From: Cristatella mucedo
Taxonomy: Eukaryota > Bryozoa > Phylactolaemata > Cristatellidae
DNA: 64,000 bases
Direction of reading: 5' to 3'
Assembly (NCBI GenBank): GCA_009760855.2
Contig: WPIO01000004.1
Location: forward strand, 3,416,501 to 3,480,500
Position numbers and translations under genes: made by a program. The notes under the pieces are model-generated. The model did no database searches and had not been told where the DNA came from. It was given only the letters and a program-made list of their open reading frames with translations. Positions 1 through 11,479 of the stretch are shown in pieces. Numbering within the stretch: the first letter of the stretch is position 1; each line of letters begins with the position of its first letter.

Positions 1-219
1 TTCACTTAGTCCGAACGCCAATCACTAAATATATAATTAGAAGTTAGCAGAAGCCTATTTAAACTGAGTGTGTGTGTGTGTGTAACCGGATGAGGACGAG
101 GAATCGGAACGCTTGGCTCATAATTTGATGCTATACTAGATTGGGATTTATTTGACCGCGAATAGCAGTCAGAAACGAATGTGGCTTTTGGAGCTGCAGA
201 GTAGGATGCAGCGGAAGCC

Positions 220-261
220 CACGTGATGCCCACGTGATGTCCACGTGATAGCCACGGTGAT
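220..261. repeat. Short tandem repeat of CACGTGAT E-box units
   Basis: Three copies of CACGTGAT stand at an 11-base spacing (CACGTG at 220, 231 and 242), followed by a fourth degenerate unit, CCACGGTGAT. CACGTG is the palindromic E-box core bound by bHLH-zip factors of the Myc/USF/MITF/TFE type, and CACGTGA is the version preferred by the MITF/TFE group. No gene is recognisable nearby, so a regulatory role is inference. The cluster may simply be a small tandem array. Confidence 0.45.
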
Positions 262-3200
262 TACGGCTCACGATCGGCACCTGTAGTATAGCTCATTTAG
301 CTGCGGACAAAAACCGCGCCCAGAATGGCTCACAGAGGACAGTTGTGAGTTGGCTTGAAATGACGCAGACGAATCGTGATTATTATGGCATATAATACAT
401 CCTCCTCCTCATTATCGAGCACATTTCACGGTCCTAGGTCAGCGAGGCAACCGCACCCGTGGTGAGTAAGCTCACACACGTTATCTTGATATTGTCAAAG
501 AATTACTCTATAACCATCGGCTTCATTCACTGCCGGGTCTACTACAACTCTGCCGTAATATGCAGCCAGAGATATTGCACGCCCACCACGTCCGTCCGCC
601 AGTGTTCCTTTAAAAGCGACCGCATTCGCGGCTGCTTCCCGTGCGGGGCAGCTGCTCTTCCCGGCTGCACCTTCCGCGTCGCACTACTAGCGGCGGCTAC
701 AGCTCGTTAGCCAGACTTTCGATAATAAGCCTGGGGCGGGCATATCTGCGTCGTGCTCGCTAGAGCGTGCGAGAGCTCTCAGCCAGCTGCTTGCGACTTG
801 GCCAAGTCCGCTCTCGACGGCCCGGGGTCCTCTCGTACTGGACGTTACCACTCCATTCTAGCGCCTTATCCTTAGAATTCCGGCCGCTGCTCATAGCCAG
901 ACGCACCACAGCCCACAGCCCACAGCCCGCGATCGTTGCCGGTCACCGAACGAGTCCGTTTCGGGCGCGCCCTTTTTCCGCCGTTCTCGCTGCCCTGGGT
1001 GCCCGTCGGTGACTCATCCGATGCAGCTACCGAAGCCATTTTCACGTCGAAGCCAATTGCAAGGATATTATCAGTTCCGACGATGGTTACCCGTCAAGGG
1101 CCATCCTCGGCTGACCCACCTACCGCACTTAATGGCACTAATGCTACTCGCTCGCACGTACGCACTGCAGAGGCGACGTGTCAGGCTTGTCAGACGCTAC
1201 CTGTTAGCACCAGAACCACTCAGAAATATTTACATCTGAACTACTCAAGTGCCAGACGACGTGTTAATTCCCTGGCACACAGACCTGCACCTGTCACCGG
1301 CAGCAGACTTCCCGATTTTCTGTCGCAGTCGACTACTGGCACACTGGAGGCCAGTTCTCTCTAAAATCTCTGCCTGTCCCGAACCGGAAGCATACCGCTA
1401 TGGCACTCCTTAAACCAGCCGATGCGATAACAGGCTATGCTGCAAGCGAATAGAATATTTCGCAATCGAACGGCATCAGTTCACCCCGCCAATCCTCCTC
1501 CCCCTTTGGCATTGTGCGTTTTTTCTTTTTACTCAAGACGCCATTTCTCTTTCAACTCCCTCCCCCGTGGGCATCGTTCGGGGGCTTCGTAATTCTGTCG
1601 CTAGCGAGCAGAGGCTGAGGCGGGCTGACCGTTGCGACTGAGCCCTAACAGCTACAGAACTTTTACAGCCAGGCGAGTCGAATTCGTGGCCTCAGTTTGT
1701 ATATGTGCAGGTACCTTACAGATTCTCAGGTGATCAGGTGCGGAGCCAAGGGTTGGGCTCGTGCCCTTTGTGCCCGAGAAAATGTGCCTCAGGATGTGAG
1801 TGCCTCCCTCTGGCAACGGGCGGCGGGGGGGGGGGAAGGAGGACAACTGCTCCCTAGCTGCTCCGCCCCCCCTACTAGGGCTGCTTAGGCTTTCGGTTGG
1901 CAGCAGGACCCAAGTGAGCGACTAAACGACGGCCTGATAGGAGTAGAGCGGTTCTCTCAAGTCTGGCCGTCTCTAAGGTAACGAACGATAAGACAGAGAC
2001 GCAGATGTAGCGGTCAGCCCCACCATTAGCCCGGTCCGTGAAAATACCGACTGGATTGAAGGTCGTGTTGCGAAACTTCACCGGCCCACGTGGGGCATCT
2101 CTTTTCTAGCAGATTGTGCCATAACCACGGCCCCGGTTCGAGAGTGAGTCATGCGAGCCGTAGTAACCGACACAGCTGCGCAGTAACCGAATCTAGCCAA
2201 ATGTCGCGAGAAGCAGCGAGAAGCAGCTAGAAGCAGTTCTTTCCTCCTCTGCCAAGCTGTGGGTGATTATTAAAAGGCTGCATTTTCCGAGTTAAAATAC
2301 CAATAGAATATTTGTGGCTCTCCTAAAAATCTCCGCAATTTCTTTGCGGAACACGTCAAGTGCCTAAAAGGAGTTATATTGCGTGGCTCTATACAAATAT
2401 TTGATTTTTATTGGACTAATGATTGAAGCTTTATGGCATCATTCACCTGTTTGGGTCGTCAACTCTCTGAAAGCGAGATACAGCAGTGTATCTTAGTGCG
2501 TAGCGGTTAACCTCTGAGAGATCCTAAGCCTTGTGGCATGTAACCCTTAATCCTCAAGAGCTAGACAAATGCAATTACTCGTCTGGGAGCATGTTTTGCT
2601 GGACTTCTACCGCAGAGCAGAGAGGCATTAACTTTTGGGGAACGAAGGAGACGCCTTAGACCGGCCCCATGTGCGACCGCTGCCCACATCTGTTGACGCC
2701 GCTGGCACTTCCTTTTATTGGATGACTTGTAGTCAGCCGTGCTCATGGCGGCAGACTGACGTAACGTTTTTCTTTCTATCACCCGAGATTTCTTTTCCTT
2801 ACGTCGGTGGCTGGAACCAGCTCAGCTGACCAGCAGAGTGCTGCACAATGAGAGACACTAACTACATACCCGTAGGAAGCCGTTAGAAATCGCTGCAGTT
2901 GGTACATTTATACAGCATAATGCTGCCAACCGAGCAGTTAGCCCTGTGCGCCGTTTTACAACTAGCTGGGCCGACTACCACCATAGAAAGCCTGCGCTGG
3001 AATAAAAAAGAATAAAAAAATGCTGGAGCTTTGGACGCCACTCGCTCTTGAGCGATCCAACCCGCGAAATGTGAAAGGTCTACCGCACCCTAAGAAAAAA
3101 AGGTATCACCTTGGGACGTCAAGAGCGACGAGATGCAGAGGCCTTTTTTAACGGGATAATGATGTGGCTAAATAGAGTTGCTAAGTTATAACGACTCGGT

Positions 3201-4540
3201 GCCACTAATAAACAGCACGGGACTCGCGGGTTTTTGCCAACATGCAGCCCAATGTTAGCTGTTCCCTGAGAGCTCCCGGCTCGTGGCAACAGCGAGAGAC
3301 GGAGCCAGCAGACGGAGCCAGCAGACGGCACATCCAGCAAGGCTGTGTCCAACGAGGCGATCCTATTGGGCTCAAAGGTCGACTAATCCGGACACCGCAT
3401 GGTGAGGCCTGGCCAATTTACTATTAACTGGCAGCAGCGCTGTTGGTGGCCCAGTCGCTTAAAATAGCCACCCTCCGTACAGAAACTTCACGGGCAGCCT
3501 GAGGGCGTCGAGCTGTTGCTTCCACGATGCAAAGAAAGCTAGATTCAACCCCAAACACAGTTCTATGACCCTTATTATAACGCGTAAACTAAGCTTTCGC
3601 CATCAAGTCACACGCGTCCAAGCCGAAGCAGGTCGGCAGCGGGCCAAACCATTTTACGTGACACACCGAACTGTAGTACACACATGCCTCTAGTGACAAG
3701 AAAGAACCGACTGAACGTACATGACGACCTCGCTATCTTACCCAGCAGCACGGCCAGACGACGGTTGTCTTGAGGTCGCTGTTTGGGGCCAAACAAAGCA
3801 AGTTCATACTGGGAATGGCAGCTCAGTACTGCTCGCGATGAGGTTTCACTGGTAGCTTGGACGGAAACAAAAAAGCTCGAACGCAGGTTTCCCTTAAACT
3901 CTCTTGCTTCCTTCAATGGGCCTGCCTTAAGCGGTGCAACATACAATTGCATGCACTGACGACCTTGAGCGATCAGAGATCAGAGCTAGAGTTGCAGGCA
4001 GAAAGCACAAGCAGCAGTTGAAACATTACGAGAAAAATGCTGGTAAAGACACACTCAAATCAGTAAACGCGTCCAAATAAGGCAAACAACGACGAACTAA
4101 TATCGCGAATAATTAAAAAAGGCACAAGTTTCGCTTCTGCAAAGTTGACCTGGTCGAGCGAAAAGCGTAAGATTAGTACAGCGATTGGCTACCGTATAAG
4201 ATCTTGAGATACTGCTGGGGCAATTTACAAAAACCAGTGAAGCAAGGCTCAAATGTATTAAGCTCAATTTTGAAGCATTCAGGTCACAATCTTCCCGATT
4301 AGAATACCGAATGTCCGAACGACGTAGCTCGAAACGGTGGGCCGTCTTGCGACCAAATAAACATTCAACTGAGAGTTTAGAAAACAGCAGGGCCGTTTAT
4401 GCATGCTCCTTAATAATTGGAAAAGCCCGAATCCTCACTGGACGCCACGGGTCACATACATATACTAGTCACCTATTGCGATGGGACTAAGCTGGCAGCC
4501 GCTGGTGAATACACCGGATAGGTTATCGTCGCAGTGTACT
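262..4540. other. Unassigned 4.3 kb stretch without a recognisable gene
   Basis: Both strands contain only short open frames with no recognisable family, and no known interspersed repeat is evident. Features seen are a GC-rich 600-2100 segment, a poly-G run at 1825-1834, a small hairpin (TCCGCAA / TTGCGGA) near 2330-2349, and a 13 bp tandem (GACGGAGCCAGCA) at about 3298-3328. A few words resemble conserved rRNA motifs, but their order is wrong (see rejected items). Confidence 0.5.
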
Positions 4541-5057
4541 CAGCGGAAGCTGGAGGCCGAGTTGCTCCGCTCGGTTTAGCAAGCACATCTTACCTGGACC
4601 CCGATCTTTCCTAAGCACCTCAGCGATCAGTCTGCCCGGCAGATCGTCCCCAAGCTCCCTTAAAAGGCCTCTGCACCTGCATGTCAAATAAATCACGCTG
4701 CGTCAAGAGCAGCCAACCCTCCGACATTGACGGTGTCACGCCCCCAACGCTCATCTGCAGCTGGACTGGCGCCAGCGAAGACAGCTGAGGTGCGGTGTCG
4801 GCCAGAAGCCGAGTTGTGGCGCTCGGTTTAGCAAGCCCATCTTACCCGGACCCCGATCTTTCCAGATCGCCTTCGCGATCAGTCTGCTCCAGAGATTTGT
4901 CCAAAGCTTTCTTAAGAGAGGCCTCTAGCACTGCAGGCAAAATAAGTAGCACTGCATCACAGCAACCACCACCCCCATGGACTCATGCCAGAGTCCCCCC
5001 AGCCACTGCTCATCTGCATTTGGACTGGCCACGAAGTCACCCGAGGTGCGGTCTCTG
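4541..5057 (-). repeat. Two-copy tandem duplication (~255 bp unit) containing an exon-like segment
   Basis: Unit 1 (about 4541-4798) and unit 2 (about 4799-5057) align along their length. Both share GCTCGGTTTAGCAAGC, a CCCCGATCTTTCC block, GCGATCAGTCTG and GAGGTGCGGT, with an offset of 252-256 bp. Read on the minus strand, each unit has a pyrimidine-containing AG, a short open segment, and then GTAAGAT. The units differ by many substitutions and small indels, so the duplication is not recent. Confidence 0.7.
4846..4930 (-). other. Candidate internal exon (unit 2 of the tandem duplication)
   Basis: On the minus strand TTATTTTGCCTGCAG precedes an 85-base segment that ends at GTAAG. Its open frame reads LEASLKKALDKSLEQTDREG then DLERSGS, a charged helical-looking peptide with no stop. 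The matching segment of unit 1 (4594-4676, minus) keeps the donor GTAAGATG but has lost the frame, with stops. I do not recognise a family. The acceptor and donor fit the consensus, but a segment this short can look like an exon by chance. Confidence 0.3.
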
Positions 5058-5366
5058 CCTGATGTGGTCACTTGCAGGGGCTGGATTTTGGGGCAGCGGC
5101 GGGTGGATGATTCGCTGCAGGCTGAGTCACTAGACCACCGGCCAAGCCGCTTCACCATCCCAGCTCTTTCCTGTTGCTATCTTGATTCTTTGCGCCGCTT
5201 GTTGCTAATGTGCTAGTGCTATTTCGGTCATTAATCCACTGCTCCACCCCCCGTGAATTATTCCGTCTTATCTGTATCCCAAGTTAGTATTCAACAATAG
5301 ACTGCTCGCGAGCACACCACATTGACTGCTGGATTTGAGTGACTAAGATTGGTGCCCTTTAACTGG

Positions 5367-6328
5367 ATGCTTGCCTTGCCAATATTCGATCCTGGATGTC
5401 GGAAAACTTCCTGAAATTAAATGACGATAAAACCGAACTGCTGCTCATAGGACACCCTAAGCGTGTAGCTGGATTAAAAGGATTTGCAGTTCGAATAGGT
5501 GATGCTATTGTGCGACCTTCACCACGTGCTCGTAATCTAGGTGTCGTGTTCGACAGCTGCCTCAATTTCAAAAGCTTCATTCAGAAGACTGCTTCTACAA
5601 CTAGCCATCACATCCGATCCCTATCCAAGATTAGAAGCTGTCTCCCACAGTGGCTTGTAAAAAATTTAACTAGCTCTTTAGTTCTGTCTCGGCTTGATTA
5701 TTGTAATTCCCTTTTGGCTGGGCTGCCAAAGAAAGCTATTATGCCACTACAGCTGACTATGAATATGGCTGCAAGGCTGGTCTTTAAATCCCAGCGGTTT
5801 GAGCACGTGTAACCTCTGCTGAAAGAGCTAGGATGGTTGCCGGTTGAGCAAAGGATACAGAGCAAAGTTCTTATGCTGACCCACAAGGCCCGCCACGGCT
5901 TGGCTCCTTCGTACCTAGCTGAACTGCTGCATCAGTTTCAGCCTGTTCGCGCCCTCAGGTCCTGTATGGACAATAAATTAGCTGTCCCATTCCTCCGCTT
6001 AAAGACAGTTGGCGACAGAAGCTTTAGCTCTGCAGGTCCTAGAATGTGGAACTCGCTTCCACAATTCTTATGCAACGACAACTACTCTCCAACTGCCGAC
6101 TATGGCACATCTTTTTCAGCGGTCCTGGAGTGCTACTTCTATGCTACTCACTACCTCAACTGCTCTCCTGACTCTGCTATGCTTCCCACTTTCTCTTTGT
6201 TTCGCGAGACGAAGTCGGTTGGCTACCGAATGCGTACCAAAAGCCGCTTAGGCTGTGAGTACGCTATACACAACTCTCCTGCATAACACCCACATGGTCT
6301 TTATGACTTTGTGGAGTTACTGACTGAG

Positions 6329-6332
<4 letters not shown>
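5367..6332 (+). mobile_element. LINE-A copy 1, 5'-truncated CR1/L2-like non-LTR retrotransposon
   Basis: This is the C-terminal part of a CR1/L2-like reverse transcriptase followed by the 3' UTR. The protein frame starts around 5396 (SENFLKLNDDKTELLLIG) and runs to 6286, broken by a single TAA at 5810-5812 after the segment LVFKSQRFEHV. It resumes with KELGWLPVEQRIQSKV and later DRSFSSAGPRMWNSLPQ. The RT catalytic palm and the endonuclease are missing, so the copy is inactive. The 3' UTR has the family end GCTATACA...CTCTCCTGCATAACACCC, and an (AC)n array replaces the usual (ATTAC)-like tail. It is the most intact LINE-A reading frame in the window. Confidence 0.88.

Positions 6333-6419
<87 letters not shown>
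6332..6419. repeat. (AC)n microsatellite at a LINE-A 3' end
   Basis: An uninterrupted run of AC of about 88 bases follows directly after GACTGAGATAC, the LINE-A terminus. It probably expanded from the A/C-rich tail of the element. Confidence 0.95.
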
Positions 6420-6420
<1 letters not shown>

Positions 6421-9400
6421 CATTCAATTAGCTATTTATACCCCCTTTAGGGGAACTCATCCATAAACCGGATCTTTCGAAGAGTTTTTGAAAGTAATCA
6501 TCTGAGCTAAAACAATAAAGTACAACTACATCCCCATTCATATTGGTCTCGTGCAAACTTTACCGCAGTCTCATTCAATGCAATATGACCCTTCATGCAA
6601 CCACTTGAAATTGGCTAAATACTCATCGATTTTGCTTTGACTTCTTCGAGCCCTGGTTAACTTGTCTGTTTCCTGTGCGCTTTGAATAAGAGCGATTCAG
6701 CCTGTGTTATCAACCGGGTTTTACTAATAAGCTTCACTGAGAGTATTTAATTTTTTTAAGGTGCAATAAGGATGATATTTGTAGGCTGTTTCATGTTTGT
6801 CCACATTGACACTGTGCTTGTCGTCAGTTCACAGTAATTGCTTCCTGGTTTGGCGAGTTGTAAAGCGCCAAGATAGAGGCTGGGTTCTCTTCAGATGCAA
6901 CAAAAACATAATAATAATAATTTTTATTTTATCATTATTAACACATTGAACAGACCTTCGAGCTACATGTCAAAAGAGCAACGAACAATGTCCAGGTGGA
7001 TGGATTCTGCTAATTCCCCTTGGAGTGCAATTAGCCAAGCCTTATGAAAGCAGCAATCATCTTAATGCATCTGGCATTGGCATTAGTTGACAGTGAAATT
7101 GCCTATAATGCTCTGTTTACAAAAATCGAAAGTAGTCCTGCTATTGAGTCAACAGTTAGTAAAGGGATCGCTGTATCGCTGATGTCTCTCCTCTGGCAAA
7201 AGTGAAGTAAACAAGCTTCCAGATATTTAGTACGGAAAATTTGAGGCATGCATTGCTATATCCTCATCATAAAGTTCTGAATGCAGATTGATCAAATCTC
7301 TATTCATAACTGTAGGATCGAATATGACTAGGTAACGTTTGCCGTACGACAAAACCGAACTCGCAGTGTCTGGAAGGGACTAAGTGGATCCTTTTCAGGT
7401 CACGTGTAGCACGCGCCAACCACAGCTGGAACAGCTGTCTCAGCTGCCGTTCATATTCGTCCACGTACTAATACAAAATGCTTAATTTTTAGAGTCGTCA
7501 GGAAATTCAATTTGAATGACCTCCAGTGGCTGGCTTGTATTTTTTGTCTATAGAACTGAGTTAAAATTAACGTCACCATTGTGGGTGCATATCGTGATGT
7601 ACACAGACGGCAAGATAAAGGCTAGAAATTTGCTACGAAATCCAGTAAAGATGTCAGGCAAAGATTTGTTCTCTCGTGAGAAGACACGTTGTTAAAAAAT
7701 AGCCTCCCATGGTCTCTTGATTACTTTGTTTACAAAGAGAAATTGAAATAGGCCTGTATGGTGGCTTATGAATCTTTTTAAGATTCAGATATGGTCTGGA
7801 TTATTAAGAGTTTTTTTTCTTTAGGACCATTTTGCATTAAGTCGAAAAAAATGTGACCGATGCGAGGATTCCTTTCTTCTCGAAAACATCTTAGCAAGTC
7901 TTCCTAGGCTAGGTTACAATATATGAATTCAGCTATTGTGTGCATTAGCAGTCAGAGGTCAAGTGGCTTTTATGACAACGGTTAGTAGTGACGTCGTGAC
8001 AGAAAATAAAATCATCCTATACTGTTCTTAGATAAATACGGATGACATAACTATTTACGGCAGGCGTACCCGTGTTCCCTGGGTCTTTGCATGCTTAATT
8101 CAGAAAGTGCATGCACACTGAATGAATTGCCTTTATCACAATCCTAAACCTTAACACAATTAGATTACGATGGTTTGTTACCGCACATAAAAAGCCTCGC
8201 TGTGAAATAAAAGTAGCATTCAACAACTTTGTTTTGAATCCTGCCAGCTCACCTCAAGAAAGGACCGTGCTCATTGGGAGCACTCGGAATGGTGAAAGCC
8301 TTGGAGACACTGAAGTATCACCTCAAGATACGGAAGTTTGATGAGTCGTGGTCAGATCCGGAAGGAATCTTAATTAAAAAAGGATCATTAATGAAAGATC
8401 GTCCACTCATGCTGTAAATACATCGTATCACTCAATATTAAAACCGATAAGAGTATACTCAACCTTCCTTATGACGCGATCCCTTAATACAGTTCCTCAA
8501 GTTGAGGCGAGCCCCAACCATACAATTGTTGCGTGCGAAATGTGGAAATGCGTGTTTTCTGATTGTCTTACGTGGTCTAAAGCGAGTAGCCCACTTGGAC
8601 CAGCATGCTAAAGCAAACGAGAAGGCAAACTGGTCCACTCGTTAGTAGCACCTCTGGCCGCCAGTACCAAGCGCCGAGTCATGCAGGTAAGCAGGCAAAG
8701 CAAACAGGAAGGAAAAAAGCTGACTGCGGCTGAAGGGAGAGCTGACTCAAAGCGTACGTGGCTGCAAATTTAGACTTGCAAGATTTGGCTCGTTGCAATT
8801 AGTGACAATAACCGGAGGTGAGCACCAAAATTTCATAGCTCATATTTGAAAAAAAACGTTCATCTGGAGCTTAGCTTTTGCAGTGCCAATGCTAGGGTTG
8901 ACGAACTCCTTTCATTTGAGCGAGGCCCATTATGCCGTAGTGAGCACACACTGACCGGGAGAATCGTCGGAATTACATGGGGCTGAAGTCGGATGTGTGC
9001 AATAGACAGGCGCTTATGACTGACGCCTGAAACCTGCTGCGAGTATTAGAAGATCTCACGGCAGCCGTGTGTGGATGCGGCATGACTACCGGTGCTTGGC
9101 ATATTGAGAAAACGGCATCGAACCATACGGTATATATAATTCACTCGTCAGTGGGTTGTTCACCAACCTTTATAACAGAAGGTCCTTTGGGCTCACATTT
9201 GAAAGCAGCGGCTGCTATTGAACGATCGCGTTCCAGCTGCTCGTGGACTCTTGTGTGACTACCTAGCAGGTGCTCGAATTATCAGGACAGCGGTGATGAT
9301 CTATGGTAGCTAGAGCTCACTGCTGTACCTATAGCTTACTGACCTGTTAAATAGACAGGCTCCCTTTCCGGGCGAGGCTTGAAACCAGCGATGATCATTG

Positions 9401-9504
9401 AACGACTTTGTCCAGGTGCGGCGGCGGCGTACTTACATGTGTGCCAGCTTTTTACTGCAGATGTGTGGCGCCTCAATTGAGTGCAGGGTGGCTTATCGTT
9501 TTCA
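6420..9504. other. Unassigned 3.1 kb AT-richer stretch
   Basis: I see no long open frame, splice-supported exon or known repeat here. A short (AAT)n run lies at about 6910-6922. Two weakly similar ~60-base blocks, both with GAACGA after TATTGAAC or CATTGAAC, lie near 9179-9240 and 9355-9418. They may be an old duplication but are too diverged to be sure. Confidence 0.5.
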
Positions 9505-9580
9505 TCCGTAGCTAAAGCTAAAGCTAAAGCTACCGAATGCGTACCGGAAGCCTCAGCAGCTTTCGGTACGCATTCGGTAG
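9505..9580. repeat. (AGCTAA)n run followed by a 22 bp inverted repeat made of LINE-A sequence
   Basis: AGCTAAAGCTAAAGCTAAAG leads into a hairpin: left arm 9530-9551, loop CTCAGCA (9552-9558), right arm 9559-9580. The arms are reverse complements with one mismatch over 22 bases. The left arm CTACCGAATGCGTACCGGAA matches the LINE-A 3' region near 6227 and 10184. The right arm is the same LINE-A stretch in the opposite orientation, so this is a head-to-head LINE-A microduplication. Confidence 0.8.
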
Positions 9581-9999
9581 CCAACAGACTATTGACCCGT
9601 CGTAGAAGATATGAAGGAAGGACGATCGGCGTAAAGGCGCAAGCAAAGTGTTGCAGTTTAAGCTGGCTCGCGCAATGAAAAAAGAGTGCCGACGTATAAA
9701 AGGAGGTCTCCGCCTAGCCTGACTCAAAAGGCCAGCAACAGTGCATCGAGGTAATCACCTGCTACGCACAAAAAGACCGGTCGAGCCAATCGCGACGCAA
9801 TCGCCGACTGAGACTCTCGGCTCGCTGCCGGACTGAGGGGAGCAGCGCTGGTCCTCCAGACGAGCAGGCACCAGCGCACTCGCTTTCTGAGTCCACCAAT
9901 CCGATTAAGGCGCTCCGTTCAAGAGTGTTCGCGCGAATGCGGCATGAACGAACGACGGCCGACTCCACGGTGAGGCGATCTCGCGTCTCAGCGGCATTT

Positions 10000-10300
10000 C
10001 GTGGAACTCGCTTCCACGATTCTTACGCAACGACAACAACTCTCCTACTGCCGACTAGGGCTCATCCTTTTCAGCGGTCCTGAGCTGCTACTTCCATGCT
10101 ACTCACTACCTCAACTGCTCTCCTGACTCTGCTATGCTTCACACTTTCTCTTTGCTGCGTGAGACGAATTCTGTTGGCTACCCAATGCGTACCGAAAGCC
10201 GCTTAGGCTGTGAGTGCGCTAGATAAAACTCTCCTGCATAACACCCACATGGTCTTTATGACTTTGTGGAGTTACAGACGGAGATACTTTAAATTACATT
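10000..10300 (+). mobile_element. LINE-A 3' fragment
   Basis: The fragment starts at GTGGAACTCGCTTCCACGAT and follows the 5367-6332 copy through AACTGCTCTCCTGACTCTGC and GGCTGTGAGTGCGCTA to CGGAGATACTTTAAATTACA. It covers only the end of the RT frame and the 3' UTR. The tail is (ATTAC)-like, which is the probable native tail of this family. Confidence 0.88.
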
Positions 10301-10967
10301 ACTTAGATATACTCGTGTCTCCTCGGAGCCTCGGCTCGCCATGGCAGAAGGCGTGCTAAAAGTTCGAGCAGGTCTGAAGGCAGCCGCGCCGCAGGGTACC
10401 ACCCTTCCCCAGCGCCGATGCTGAAACTTCCAAGCTTACCGTGACGCGAGGTGTATCGCTAGTAAGTCATCGATCGAGGCGCTGCTGGTGGCTCATCGCC
10501 GTCAGACGCCCTAAAGTTCGCCGATCGAGATGCTTGAATCCAACTAGGCCATCGTTTCCTAACCGGGTCTGAGCTTCATCGGGCTCAGAGAGCGCGCTCG
10601 CTCGATAGTCGATTACTTTGCTAGCTAACTAATTTCGTCCTCGCATAAACCGACGTACAGCCGGGTACTTCTTCTTCCGGTGCACGTCCGCACACGGCAC
10701 TCGGCACCGCTGTAGTTATAACGTTTAGCTAGCTACCGTGAGCCGAGCGTCGCTCAGAATAACCTTTGCATTCACCGCCGACCACTATGGCTTCTCATCC
10801 TAGTCCTACCGCCGTTGTACGCTCCGCTATCGTACCCATCGCCGGCAAGCCGTCTCCATTGTTCATCGTCGCAACGTGATGAACATCCAAACCGGCTGCA
10901 ATTGCTTCCGCATGACCGTTGCGGTGCAGCTGAGCGGGACGGAAACGATTCCCGACGTGGCCCCGAG

Positions 10968-11475
10968 TGGTGAGTGGTATCATAAACAACATGAAAAACA
11001 TGGTTAGGGGTAACATGCACTGGGTCAGCATGCAGGTGTAGATAGTGGCAACATGCATCAGTGTCAGCCCGCATAAGCGACTTCAACCAGTGCAGTGCCT
11101 GTGATGCCCAGACGAGATAATCCACACTCCGAAAAGGACTTGGTGATTAATGATATCAAAAGCTGCTGAGATTTTGAGCAAAACAAGCAGAGATGTTCAA
11201 CTCAAGGCATCCTTTCTGAGGAGGCAGTAAAGAAGTCACCATTGAGCTAAATATCTGCATCAATTGGTTCTAAAACCTGGCTTTAATTTGCTCACTAGGC
11301 TGGGAGTTTTGATATGCAGGTTAAGCTGGTTTGTCTCTACTCTTTCTAGAGTCTTCAATGGAAACTGCATAAGGAAGACTGGGCGGAAGTTGCTGACGTT
11401 CTGCAGGTCCAGTTTCGATTTCCTTATACAAGTTAAAAATCTCAGGGCGACAGTGTGCGATGCTTTTATCGGGCT
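10968..11475 (-). mobile_element. LINE-B-like RT finger/palm fragment fused to LINE-B 3' UTR
   Basis: Reading the minus strand from 11475 downward gives degenerate CR1/L2 RT blocks. The first is NVSNFRPVFLMQFPLKTLER (compare NFRPVSLLPFPSKILE in the family). The second is LVLLKISAAFDIINHQVLF, equivalent to the LDLSAAFDTINHQILL palm block with its first catalytic Asp. After a frameshift comes RLGITGTAL. The sequence then passes directly into the LINE-B 3' UTR (GACACTG, CATGCTGACCC-type words, ATGGTTAGGGG on the plus strand at 11000-11010). The thumb and WNSLP region are missing, so the copy carries an internal deletion. Confidence 0.75.
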
Positions 11476-11479
11476 AAAA

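Noticed and set aside
1425-2090. Words resembling SSU rRNA (GCGATAACAGG, TAACGAACGATAAGAC, GCGAAACTTCACCGGCCC) and, near 830, CCTCTCGTACTG as in reverse LSU rRNA
   Set aside because: Their order and spacing do not fit the rRNA, they would require mixed strands, and the sequence between them does not align.
2298-2416. Possible MITE with inverted CCAATA/ATATTTGT ends
   Set aside because: The inverted match is broken by a ~10-base gap, no target-site duplication is visible, and no second copy was found.
6332-6419. Telomere-like or CRISPR-like array
   Set aside because: It is a pure dinucleotide repeat with no spacers and no TTAGGG-type unit.
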